NCBI RefSeq assembly: GCF_007896895.1
Contig: NZ_VOGW01000187.1
Location: 36,688 to 100,687 of the forward strand
Reading direction: 5' to 3'
DNA length: 64,000 bases
Source: Streptomyces misionensis
GTDB taxonomy: Bacteria; Actinomycetota; Actinomycetes; Streptomycetales; Streptomycetaceae
Under the pieces are notes generated by a model. It was given only the letters and a program-made list of their open reading frames with translations. It did no database searches and was not told where the DNA came from. Both the position numbers and the translations under genes were made by a program. This document shows, piece by piece, positions 15,196 through 23,008 of the stretch (position 1 is its first letter; each line of letters opens with the position of its first letter).

Positions 15196-17568
15196 TCAAC
15201 GGTCCACTCTCTCACCCGTCCCGGACGGGTCGGTGCTTTCCGGTGCGGTGTCCGGCGCAGGGTCACTCGGCTGCTCCGGGTCGTCTGCCCCGGAGGCGGA
15301 GTCGGACTCCCCCGGGAGACGGTCCCCGGGCCCGTCGGGGTTCCCCGGCTCGTCGGAGTGCTCCCCCGCCTCGCCCGGTCCGCCCTCCCCGGCCTGGCGG
15401 GCGGCCGCGCGCTTGCGCTGGGTGTACATCCGGAAGCCGGCGAGGACGAGGAGCAGCACACCGCCGCCGATGACCAGCATCACCGTGGGCGTGACCTCGG
15501 TGACCTTCACATCGAAGGTGACGGGGGCGCCGTACTCCTGGCCGTCCTCGGTGTACAGCTGGGCGGTCACCGTCGCCCGGCCGTTGGCGTTGGCCGACGT
15601 GCTGAACTTCACCGACTGGGCGTGGCCGCCGGCGATGTCGACGCGCTGCTCCGAGTAGGCCTTGCCGCCGATCTTCAGACGGGTCGGCATGGTCGAGCTG
15701 AGGCGCAGCACCAGATGGCCGACCGGCTGGACCAGGTTGTTCTGGACGGTCACCGGGATGGTCGCGCTGCGTCCGGAGAGCTTGGTCTCCGACTTGTCGA
15801 TCAGCTTGACCTGCCGGGACAGATCGTCGAGCCACGACTCGACCCCGCTGCGGTAGCTGTCACCCGCCTCTTCCCGGCCGCGCCACGACGTGGACATCCC
15901 GCGGTTTATGGCCCGCCCGAACGGCGTCACCACGCGGGACTGGTCGGAGAGGATCACCTGGAAGTTGTCGAGCTTGTCCTGGGTGCTGGCGATCTGCCCG
16001 AAGGCCGAGACCGGCAGCTCCTGCCGGCGCAGGGCGGAGGGGTAGGCGGAGGTCGAGGGGATGCGCGTGGTGGCGTTCGGGTCGGGCTTGGCCTTGGCCG
16101 CCGCGGTCAGGTCCTGGGCCTGGGACCAGGTACCGCCTTGGAGCGCCTTCACCGCCGTGGCCATCGCCTGGACCTGGGCCGCGGTGGGCATGCGCTGCGG
16201 CGCGACGACGATGCTGCGCTGCTGGTCCGTCTGGGCGTTGATCTCCAGGCTCTGGGCCAGGAACTGCTGGACGGCGAGTGTGGCCGGGCCGGCCTTCGTC
16301 AGGTCGCCCTCGAAGGCCGTGGACAGCTTGGCGTCGGCGACGATCGCCGTGGTGCCGCCGCCGACCGGACGGGCCGCCGAGGGCGTGTACGACAGCCCGT
16401 CGGTCTCCTGGAGGCTGTCGCTGCGGGCGATCACCCGGTCGGCGCCGGCCGAGGTCGCGACCCTCATGATCGACGGGTCGACGGCGCCGTCCACGGGCCA
16501 CGCGTAGTCCGTGCTCGGTGTGACATGGAGCACGGTCTTCACGGTGGTGGCGGCGACGTCGGTGGCGTCCTTGAGGTGGCTCAGGGAGCCGGTGACGCTG
16601 GTGCCGCGGTGGGCGAGGGAGGCGAGATCCGGGTCGGCGAAGGGCAGTGCGACGACCTCCTTGCCCACGACCGCCTTCTGGAGATCCGCCAGCCACTGCT
16701 TGGCGAGCGCCTGGTGATCCTTGGGGCCGGGCGTGGTGGTGCCGCCGTCTCCCGGCAGCTGGTAGTTGCCCGATGCCATGGCGTCCACGGAGGCCAGCAG
16801 GTCCGGGTCGATCACCCAGGTGACGTCCAGGTCCTTGCCCAGGTCGACCATCTGGGCCAGACGGCCGCCCGGCGCCAGCTCCTTGGCCAGGTCGTCGTTG
16901 AGGAACTCGGGCGTCTGCAGCTCGCCGGCGCCGGTTCTGGCCGTCATGTGGACGGTCGACAGCAGCGGCCACAGGACCGTCGTCCGCGTCTTGGTGCCGG
17001 CGTCGGACGGCTGCCACGGCAGGAACGTCCGCTGCACGCCGAGCAGCTGCTGCCAGGGCTGCGCGGAGGTCTGCCCGGACAGCGCGACCCCGAATTCATA
17101 GACGCCGTCCGCGCCGAGGTCCAGCTTGTCCACCGGGACGGAGATGCTGAAGTGCTCGGCGATGCCCGGCGCCAGCTTGGCGAACTTCTGCTCGTACTTG
17201 CCGCCGATCTCGGTGCCGCCGGCGCCCTGGAGATCGTCGGGGTGGCGGGCCACCGAGCTGATCTCCGAGCGGGTGTTCAGCATCGGCCCGACCCGCAGGC
17301 CCACATGGGCGCCGGTGACGGTCTGCTTGCCGTTGTTGGTCACCGTGCCGGAGACGGTCAGGGTGTCGCCGTCGGTGGGGGCGCCTGGGCTCAGCGAGTC
17401 CAGGGAGACCGACACCGGATCCCCGGACGCGGCCTGGGCGGGCGCGGCGGCGGGCAGCTGGAGCAGTCCGGCCAGCAGTGGCGCCCCGGCGAGCAGCGCT
17501 CCGGTGCGCCGCAGCCAGCGGCGCGCAGGTGAGGCACTGGTCCCCTGGAAGTCAGCCGCCTCGGCCAC
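15196..17568 (-). CDS. DUF6049 family secreted, membrane-anchored protein
   Basis: This 790-residue protein begins with a signal peptide (RRWLRRTGALLAGAPLLAGLLQLPAAAPAQA, cleavage near residue 47). A large extracellular region with beta-rich, Ig-like stretches at both ends follows. A single C-terminal membrane segment (about 695-715, VMLVIGGGVLLLVLAGFRM) precedes a basic stop-transfer and a Glu/Pro-rich cytoplasmic tail. It corresponds in position to mycobacterial Rv3909, next to the MviN gene. Function is unknown; the context suggests a cell-envelope role with MurJ. The GTG 17568 start lacks a well-spaced ribosome binding site. Confidence 0.8.
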   Translation of the reverse strand: MAEAADFQGTSASPARRWLRRTGALLAGAPLLAGLLQLPAAAPAQAASGDPVSVSLDSLSPGAPTDGDTLTVSGTVTNNGKQTVTGAHVGLRVGPMLNTRSEISSVARHPDDLQGAGGTEIGGKYEQKFAKLAPGIAEHFSISVPVDKLDLGADGVYEFGVALSGQTSAQPWQQLLGVQRTFLPWQPSDAGTKTRTTVLWPLLSTVHMTARTGAGELQTPEFLNDDLAKELAPGGRLAQMVDLGKDLDVTWVIDPDLLASVDAMASGNYQLPGDGGTTTPGPKDHQALAKQWLADLQKAVVGKEVVALPFADPDLASLAHRGTSVTGSLSHLKDATDVAATTVKTVLHVTPSTDYAWPVDGAVDPSIMRVATSAGADRVIARSDSLQETDGLSYTPSAARPVGGGTTAIVADAKLSTAFEGDLTKAGPATLAVQQFLAQSLEINAQTDQQRSIVVAPQRMPTAAQVQAMATAVKALQGGTWSQAQDLTAAAKAKPDPNATTRIPSTSAYPSALRRQELPVSAFGQIASTQDKLDNFQVILSDQSRVVTPFGRAINRGMSTSWRGREEAGDSYRSGVESWLDDLSRQVKLIDKSETKLSGRSATIPVTVQNNLVQPVGHLVLRLSSTMPTRLKIGGKAYSEQRVDIAGGHAQSVKFSTSANANGRATVTAQLYTEDGQEYGAPVTFDVKVTEVTPTVMLVIGGGVLLLVLAGFRMYTQRKRAAARQAGEGGPGEAGEHSDEPGNPDGPGDRLPGESDSASGADDPEQPSDPAPDTAPESTDPSGTGERVDR

Positions 17569-17845
17569 GCGCTCGCCCGTCCCTCGTCGTCGTCAGTGGT
17601 CGTCGGAATGTGCGTCCCCGCATGGTAACGATGCGCGCGGAGCGGAAGTGCCGCGGTCTCGTCACAAGATCGCCGAGCGGCGACGACCTGTCCTCTATAT
17701 CCAGTATCGAGGGGAGAGAGGTCGTACGCCGCAAGGGCAGCGCTTGCACGGGTATGCCGGGAGCTGTCCGCACCCCGCCCCGGCGGGACGGCCCGCGCCT
17801 TATGGGGGAGCCCCGGAGGGCCCGGGCCACGTACCCTCTTCTGTT
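17569..17845. promoter_or_regulatory. Divergent promoter region, DUF6049/cca
   Basis: This 277-base gap lies between divergent genes. On the plus strand TACCCT (17832-17837) sits eight bases before the cca GTG, in position for a -10 box of a leaderless transcript. The stretch 17690-17712 (ctctatatccagtatcga) is unusually AT-rich and may hold the minus-strand promoter. I see no gene. Confidence 0.45.
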
Positions 17846-19288
17846 GTGCCGAACCCCAACGAAGACACTCCCTCCGCCCTGAGCCAGGCGCAGCAGCGCG
17901 CGGTCACCGAGCTGCTGCGGGTGGCGCCGGTCGCCGACGATCTCGCCCGCCGATTCCAGGAGGCCGGGTTCTCCCTCGCCCTGGTCGGCGGGTCGGTGCG
18001 CGACGCACTGCTCGGCCGGCTCGGCAACGATCTGGACTTCACCACCGATGCCCGCCCCGAGGACGTACTGAAGATCGTCCGGCCTTGGGCGGACGCCGTC
18101 TGGGAGGTGGGGATCGCCTTCGGCACCGTAGGCGCCCAGAAGGACGGCTATCAGATCGAGGTCACCACCTACCGGTCGGAGGCGTACGACCGCACCTCGC
18201 GCAAGCCCGAGGTGTCCTACGGCGACTCCATCGAGGAGGACCTGGTCCGCCGGGACTTCACGGTCAACGCGATGGCCGTGGCACTGCCGGCGAAGGAGTT
18301 CATCGATCCGCACGGTGGCCTGGAGGACCTCGCGGCACGGGTGCTGCGGACGCCGGGCACACCGGAGGAGTCCTTCTCGGACGACCCGCTGCGGATGATG
18401 CGCGCCGCGCGCTTCGCCGCCCAGCTGGACTTCGAGGTCGCGCCCGAGGTCGTCACCGCCATGGCGGACATGGCGGGGCGCATCGAGATCGTCTCGGCGG
18501 AACGGGTCCGGGACGAGCTGAACAAGCTGGTTCTCTCCGAGCACCCGCGCAAGGGGCTGACCCTGCTCGTCGACAGCGGGCTCGCCGATCATGTGCTGCC
18601 CGAGCTGCCGGCGCTGCGTCTGGAGCGTGACGAGCACCACCGGCACAAGGACGTCTACGAGCACACGCTGATCGTCCTGGAGCAGGCGATCGCGCTGGAG
18701 GAGAACGGCCCCGACCTCACGCTGCGGCTGGCCGCGCTGCTGCATGACATCGGCAAGCCGCGCACCCGCCGCTTCGAGAAGGACGGCCGGGTCTCCTTCC
18801 ACCACCACGAGGTGGTCGGCGCCAAGATGACCAAGAAGCGCATGACCGCCCTGAAGTACTCCAACGAGCTGGTGAAGGACGTCTCGCGGCTGGTCGAGCT
18901 CCATCTGCGCTTCCACGGCTACGGCACCGGGGAGTGGACGGACTCGGCGGTCCGCCGCTACGTCCGTGACGCGGGCCCCCTGCTGGAACGCCTGCACAAG
19001 CTGACCCGCTCCGATTGCACCACCCGCAACAAGAGGAAGGCGACCGCGCTGTCCCGGGCCTATGACGGCCTGGAGGAGCGCATCGCCCAGTTGCAGGAGC
19101 AGGAGGAGCTGGACGCGATCCGCCCGGACCTCGACGGCAACCAGATCATGGAGATCCTGGGCGTCGGTCCCGGCCCGGTGATCGGCAAGGCGTACAAGCA
19201 CCTGCTGGAGCTGCGGCTGGAGAACGGTCCGATGGAGCGCGATGCCGCGGTGGCCGCGCTCAAGGAGTGGTGGGCCGGGCAGGAGTGA
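17846..19288 (+). CDS. cca: CCA tRNA nucleotidyltransferase
   Basis: This 480-residue enzyme adds or repairs the 3' CCA of tRNAs. LVGGSVRDALLGRLGNDLDFTT (residues 47-68) contains the GGSVRD motif and the catalytic D62-x-D64. RRDFTVNAMA follows near residue 136. An HD domain occurs near residue 300 (LLHDIGKPRTRR), as in actinobacterial CCA enzymes. GTG 17846 fits the conserved N-terminus (VPNPNEDTPSALSQ) but has no Shine-Dalgarno, and a -10-like TACCCT sits just upstream. It is the counterpart of mycobacterial pcnA. Confidence 0.93.
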   Translation: MPNPNEDTPSALSQAQQRAVTELLRVAPVADDLARRFQEAGFSLALVGGSVRDALLGRLGNDLDFTTDARPEDVLKIVRPWADAVWEVGIAFGTVGAQKDGYQIEVTTYRSEAYDRTSRKPEVSYGDSIEEDLVRRDFTVNAMAVALPAKEFIDPHGGLEDLAARVLRTPGTPEESFSDDPLRMMRAARFAAQLDFEVAPEVVTAMADMAGRIEIVSAERVRDELNKLVLSEHPRKGLTLLVDSGLADHVLPELPALRLERDEHHRHKDVYEHTLIVLEQAIALEENGPDLTLRLAALLHDIGKPRTRRFEKDGRVSFHHHEVVGAKMTKKRMTALKYSNELVKDVSRLVELHLRFHGYGTGEWTDSAVRRYVRDAGPLLERLHKLTRSDCTTRNKRKATALSRAYDGLEERIAQLQEQEELDAIRPDLDGNQIMEILGVGPGPVIGKAYKHLLELRLENGPMERDAAVAALKEWWAGQE

Positions 19289-19307
19289 GCGCAGGGGCCC
19301 GGCCGGT

Positions 19308-19321
19308 GTTTCACGTGAAAC
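19308..19321. other. parS site 5
   Basis: Perfect GTTTCACGTGAAAC, 19 bases after the cca stop and 45 bases from parS site 6. Confidence 0.95.
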
Positions 19322-19342
19322 ATCCTTCGGGCCGACCGTGCC

Positions 19343-19376
19343 GAGGGTCGATGTTTCACGTGAAACATCGACCCTC
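19343..19376. terminator. Perfect 34-base palindrome with central parS (site 6)
   Basis: Bases 19343-19376 are a perfect inverted repeat centred between 19359 and 19360, with parS 19353-19366 as its core. GAGGGTCGAT arms flank it, and TTTC follows on the plus strand. It lies between convergent cca and the MFS gene and could form a terminator hairpin in either transcript. The MFS stop codon falls inside the parS. Confidence 0.85.
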
Positions 19377-20657
19377 TTTCCGTGTCTCTGCCCCGCGCAG
19401 CCGCTCGAAGTGCGCCAAGAAGACGGCCACGACCGCGTAGATCGCGGCCACCAGGGCGACCAGTGCCGGTGATCTGCCATCCGGCGGGAGTATCAGGGCC
19501 GCCACCCCGGCCGCACCGACGAAGGCCACGTTGAAGAGCACGTCGTAGACCGAGAAGACCCGCCCCCGGAAGCCGTCGTCCACGCCGGCCTGGACGATGG
19601 TGTCGGTGGCGATCTTGGCGCCCTGGGTGATCAGCCCGAGCACGAACACCGCGACGAGCAGCGGTGCGGTGGCGAAGGGCAGACCGAGCGCGGGTTCCAG
19701 CAGCGCGGCCGCCGCCGAGCACACCACGATCCAGCGGATCGGTCCCAGCCGTCCCGCCGCCCAGGGTGTCACCACGGCCGCCACGAAGAATCCCGCGCCG
19801 GAGAGGGCCAGCGCCAGGCCGAGCAGCCGCAGTCCCTCCTCGGGTGTGGCCGCGAGGGAGTAGCGGCAGAGCATGAGCAGCAGGACGAGGAGCGCGCCGT
19901 AGCAGAAGCGCATCAGCGTCATCGAGCCCAGCGCCCAGGCCGCGCCCCTGCGTCCCGGGGTGGCCAGGTGCCTCATGGCCGCGAACAGATCGCGCGCCGT
20001 GTCGGCGAGCGCGGTCGTCAGATGCGGTTGCAGCTGCTGCCGGTCGGGGCCGAGGAGGGTGGGGGCCATGCTCAGGGAGACGGCTGCCGCGCACAGATAC
20101 AGAAAGGCGCCCAGCAGCACCACGGCGGCATCGGACCCCGAGGAGAGCAGCCGTACCCCGAAGGCGAGTCCGCCGCCGACCGTCGCGGCGAGCGTGCCGG
20201 CCGTCGGGGACAGGGAGTTGGCGATCACCAGTCGATCGGTGTCGACCACCCGGGGCAGGGCTGCGGACAGCCCGGCCAGGATGAAGCGGTTGACGGCCGT
20301 GACACACAGCGCGGAGGCGTAGAAGAGCCAGGCCGGTACGTGGCCCGCCATCAGCAGGGCGGTGCCGGCAGCCAGCAGCGCGCGCAGCAGATTGCCGTGG
20401 ACGAACACCTGACGGCGCCGCCAGCGGTCCAGCAGGACGCCCGCGAAGGGGCCGATGAGCGAGTAGGGGAGCAGCAGCACCGCCATCGCAGAGGCGATCG
20501 CGGCGGGCGAGGTCTGTTTCTCGGGGGAGAAGACGACATAGGCGGCGAGCGCGATCTGGTAGACACCGTCGGCGCCCTGGGACAGCAGACGGACGTACAG
20601 CAGACGCCGGAAGTACCGCAGGCGCAGCAGGACGCGCAGGTCACGGACGACGGGCAT
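19356..20657 (-). CDS. MFS transporter
   Basis: This 433-residue protein has 10-12 hydrophobic segments in a major facilitator pattern. LSQGADGVYQIALAAYVVF starts helix 1, and LLDRWRRRQVF is the loop 2-3 motif. It resembles the MFS_3/enterobactin-exporter-like group; the substrate is unknown. ATG 20657 follows GAGG at nine bases; GTG 20672 is an alternative. The last residues (CFT) and stop are read from parS site 6. Confidence 0.85.
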   Translation of the reverse strand: MPVVRDLRVLLRLRYFRRLLYVRLLSQGADGVYQIALAAYVVFSPEKQTSPAAIASAMAVLLLPYSLIGPFAGVLLDRWRRRQVFVHGNLLRALLAAGTALLMAGHVPAWLFYASALCVTAVNRFILAGLSAALPRVVDTDRLVIANSLSPTAGTLAATVGGGLAFGVRLLSSGSDAAVVLLGAFLYLCAAAVSLSMAPTLLGPDRQQLQPHLTTALADTARDLFAAMRHLATPGRRGAAWALGSMTLMRFCYGALLVLLLMLCRYSLAATPEEGLRLLGLALALSGAGFFVAAVVTPWAAGRLGPIRWIVVCSAAAALLEPALGLPFATAPLLVAVFVLGLITQGAKIATDTIVQAGVDDGFRGRVFSVYDVLFNVAFVGAAGVAALILPPDGRSPALVALVAAIYAVVAVFLAHFERLRGAETRKEGRCFT

Positions 20658-20680
20658 GGGGCACAGCCTCACATATGCGG

Positions 20681-20712
20681 AAGGTCCCCGGGTCGGAGGA
20701 CCCGGGGACCTT
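20681..20712 (-). terminator. Terminator after ino1
   Basis: A perfect 14-base stem (20681-20694 with 20699-20712) closes a GGAG loop downstream of ino1 and just upstream of the MFS start. Confidence 0.8.
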
Positions 20713-20802
20713 CACAGCCCTGGCAGGAGCGATTTTTGTGCGAGCGGTTCCACGCCGGGGCGCGTCGCGTCACGCGCCGCCAGCGCGCCGCGCTGGGCCG
20801 AG

Positions 20803-21885
20803 TTAGCGCTCGACCTCGCCGCGGATGAACTTCTCGACGTTCTCGCGGGCCTCGTCGTCGAAGTACTGGACCGGCGGGGACTTCATGAAGTAGGAGGACG
20901 CGGAGAGCACGGGGCCACCGATGCCGCGGTCCTTGGCGATCTTCGCGGCGCGCAGGGCGTCGATGATGACACCGGCGGAGTTCGGGGAGTCCCAGACTTC
21001 GAGCTTGTACTCCAGGTTCAGCGGAACGTCACCGAAGGCGCGGCCCTCGAGGCGGACGTACGCCCACTTGCGGTCGTCCAGCCAGGCCACGTAGTCGGAC
21101 GGGCCGATGTGGACGTTCTTCTCGCCGAGGTCCCGGTCGGGGATCTGGGAGGTGACGGCCTGCGTCTTGGAGATCTTCTTGGACTCGAGACGCTCGCGCT
21201 CGAGCATGTTCTTGAAGTCCATGTTGCCGCCGACGTTCAGCTGCATCGTGCGGTCCAGGATGACACCGCGGTCCTCGAACAGCTTGGCCATGACGCGGTG
21301 CGTGATGGTGGCGCCGACCTGGGACTTGATGTCGTCACCGACGATCGGGACACCGGCCTCGGTGAACTTGTCCGCCCACTCCTTGGTACCGGCGATGAAG
21401 ACCGGAAGGGCGTTGACGAAGGCGACCTTGGCGTCGATGGCGCACTGGGCGTAGAACTTCGCCGCGTCCTCGGAGCCGACCGGCAGGTAGCAGACCAGGA
21501 CGTCGACCTGCTTGTCCTTCAGGATCTGGACGACGTCGACCGGCTCGGCGTCCGACTCCTCGATGGTGGCGCGGTAGTACTTGCCGAGGCCGTCGAGGGT
21601 GTGGCCGCGCTGCACGGTGATGCCGGTGTTCGGCACGTCGCAGATCTTGATGGTGTTGTTCTCGGAGGCGCCGATGGCGTCCGCCAGGTCGAGGCCGACC
21701 TTCTTGGCGTCCACGTCGAACGCGGCCACGAACTCGATGTCACGCACGTGGTAGTCACCGAACTGCACGTGCATCAGACCGGGGACCTTGGCCGCCGGGT
21801 CGGCGTCCTTGTAGTACTCGACTCCCTGCACCAGCGACGCGGCGCAGTTGCCCACGCCGACGATGGCTACGCGAACCGAACCCAT
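20803..21885 (-). CDS. ino1: myo-Inositol-1-phosphate synthase
   Basis: This 360-residue NAD-dependent enzyme converts glucose 6-phosphate to inositol 1-phosphate, the precursor of phosphatidylinositol and mycothiol. The N-terminal Rossmann motif is VRVAIVGVGNCAASLVQG. DDIKSQVGATITHR and LNVGGNMDF are conserved catalytic segments of the prokaryotic class. The ATG start is at 21885, 43 bases after padR. Because the two share an operon with a PadR-type operator upstream, ino1 is probably repressed by that PadR. Confidence 0.96.
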   Translation of the reverse strand: MGSVRVAIVGVGNCAASLVQGVEYYKDADPAAKVPGLMHVQFGDYHVRDIEFVAAFDVDAKKVGLDLADAIGASENNTIKICDVPNTGITVQRGHTLDGLGKYYRATIEESDAEPVDVVQILKDKQVDVLVCYLPVGSEDAAKFYAQCAIDAKVAFVNALPVFIAGTKEWADKFTEAGVPIVGDDIKSQVGATITHRVMAKLFEDRGVILDRTMQLNVGGNMDFKNMLERERLESKKISKTQAVTSQIPDRDLGEKNVHIGPSDYVAWLDDRKWAYVRLEGRAFGDVPLNLEYKLEVWDSPNSAGVIIDALRAAKIAKDRGIGGPVLSASSYFMKSPPVQYFDDEARENVEKFIRGEVER

Positions 21886-21928
21886 TCCGGTTGCTCCCTG
21901 TGTGTACGAGTGAGGCCCTGACTGGGAC

Positions 21929-22612
21929 TCACGTGGCGGTGTCGTCGGGCGTATCCGTCCGGGAGGTGTCCCCCGGACGGGGCAGGCCGCCCGTCGATCC
22001 AGTGGTGGTGTCCTGTTGAGCGGACCCCCCGGACGCGGAACCCCTCAGGTCCCGTCCGGCTCGCTCGCTCTCGATGAGCTCGTTCAGCCAGCGCACTTCG
22101 CGCTCCACGGACTCCATTCCGTGGCGCTGGAGCTCAAGTGTGTAGTCGTCCAGCCGCTCCCGCGTACGAGCCAGGGAGGCGCGCATCTTCTCCAAGCGCT
22201 CCTCCAGGCGGCTGCGCCGGCCCTCCAGCACGCGCATGCGCACATCGCGCGAGGTCTGCCCGAAGAAGGCGAACCGTGCGGCGAAGTGCTCGTCCTCGTA
22301 CGCGTCGGGGCCGGTCTGCGAAAGCAGGTCCTCGAAGTGCTCCTTACCTTCCGCCGTCAACCGGTAGACGATCTTGGCGCGGCGTCCGGCGAGGGGAGCG
22401 GCGAGGGCGTCCTCGTGGGTGTTGCCGGGTTCCTCGGTCAACCAGCCGTTGGCGAGCAACGTCTTGAGGCAGGGATACAAGGTCCCGTAGCTGAACGCAC
22501 GGAACACACCCAGGGACGTATTGAGTCGTTTACGCAGCTCATAGCCGTGCATGGGGGACTCGCGCAGCAGGCCGAGCACGGCGAACTCAAGGATGCCGGA
22601 GCGCCGGCTCAT
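21929..22612 (-). CDS. PadR family transcriptional regulator
   Basis: This 227-residue protein has an N-terminal winged helix (residues 3-85, EFAVLGLLRESPMHGYELRKRL and FSYGTLYPCLKTLLANGWL). A coiled-coil Vir domain follows (about 100-190, rich in Arg/Glu), then a disordered Thr/Asp-rich tail. ATG 22612 follows GAGGAGG, a clear choice over longer in-frame starts. A perfect ATGT-x11-ACAT palindrome lies 75 bases upstream. Order and partner match mycobacterial Rv0047c-ino1. Confidence 0.93.
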   Translation of the reverse strand: MSRRSGILEFAVLGLLRESPMHGYELRKRLNTSLGVFRAFSYGTLYPCLKTLLANGWLTEEPGNTHEDALAAPLAGRRAKIVYRLTAEGKEHFEDLLSQTGPDAYEDEHFAARFAFFGQTSRDVRMRVLEGRRSRLEERLEKMRASLARTRERLDDYTLELQRHGMESVEREVRWLNELIESERAGRDLRGSASGGSAQQDTTTGSTGGLPRPGDTSRTDTPDDTAT

Positions 22613-22686
22613 CGTCGCCTCCTCTCGGCCCGCGGTTTCCTCCGCGGGTCTCTCCGTGCCTCTCAACGCGTCTTTATCTCGCGCTG

Positions 22687-22705
22687 ATGTATCGACTCGA
22701 TACAT
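22687..22705. promoter_or_regulatory. PadR operator of padR-ino1
   Basis: ATGTATCGACTCGATACAT is a perfect palindrome with nine-base arms around a central C. It has the ATGT...ACAT ends typical of PadR operators and lies upstream of padR in the promoter region. Autoregulation of padR-ino1 is the natural reading. Confidence 0.8.
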
Positions 22706-23008
22706 CCCGACGATAGAACGGCGTATCCCAGGGGACAAGGGGGGCGGTGGTGAACGGGATCACATAACCGATTCGTAGGAGGCAACTTGCCTGGTTTGCG
22801 GTGAACTTCGGGGCTCGGCGGGTTTTGGCGGTGCGTAGTCTGTGCGGCATGCAGACCACCGGGAACCATGCGACGCCTGGGGAGCGTCGTCGTCCCCGGT
22901 GCAGTACGGGTGAATGCGTGACCGACCGCATCCGTACGCCGGGGGGACCGGAAACCAGCCGCCGTTCCAGGCGCGCACGGGTGCGCCTGCCCGAGGAGTA
23001 ATCGTTCG
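22706..23008. promoter_or_regulatory. Intergenic region upstream of the PBP gene
   Basis: About 300 bases between padR and the PBP gene. It holds a perfect inverted repeat AGGCAA-C-TTGCCT (22780-22792) and TAGTCT at 22836-22841 as a possible -10. A 66-codon open frame (22801-23001) looks like chance. GAGGAG at 22993-22998 serves the PBP start. Confidence 0.4.

Noticed and set aside
12528..15473. A 981-codon open frame on the plus strand
   Set aside because: Shadow of murJ; Arg/Asp/Gly-rich with no recognisable domain.
22801..23001. A 66-codon frame upstream of the PBP gene
   Set aside because: No family resemblance and no convincing ribosome binding site; it overlaps the likely promoter of the PBP gene.
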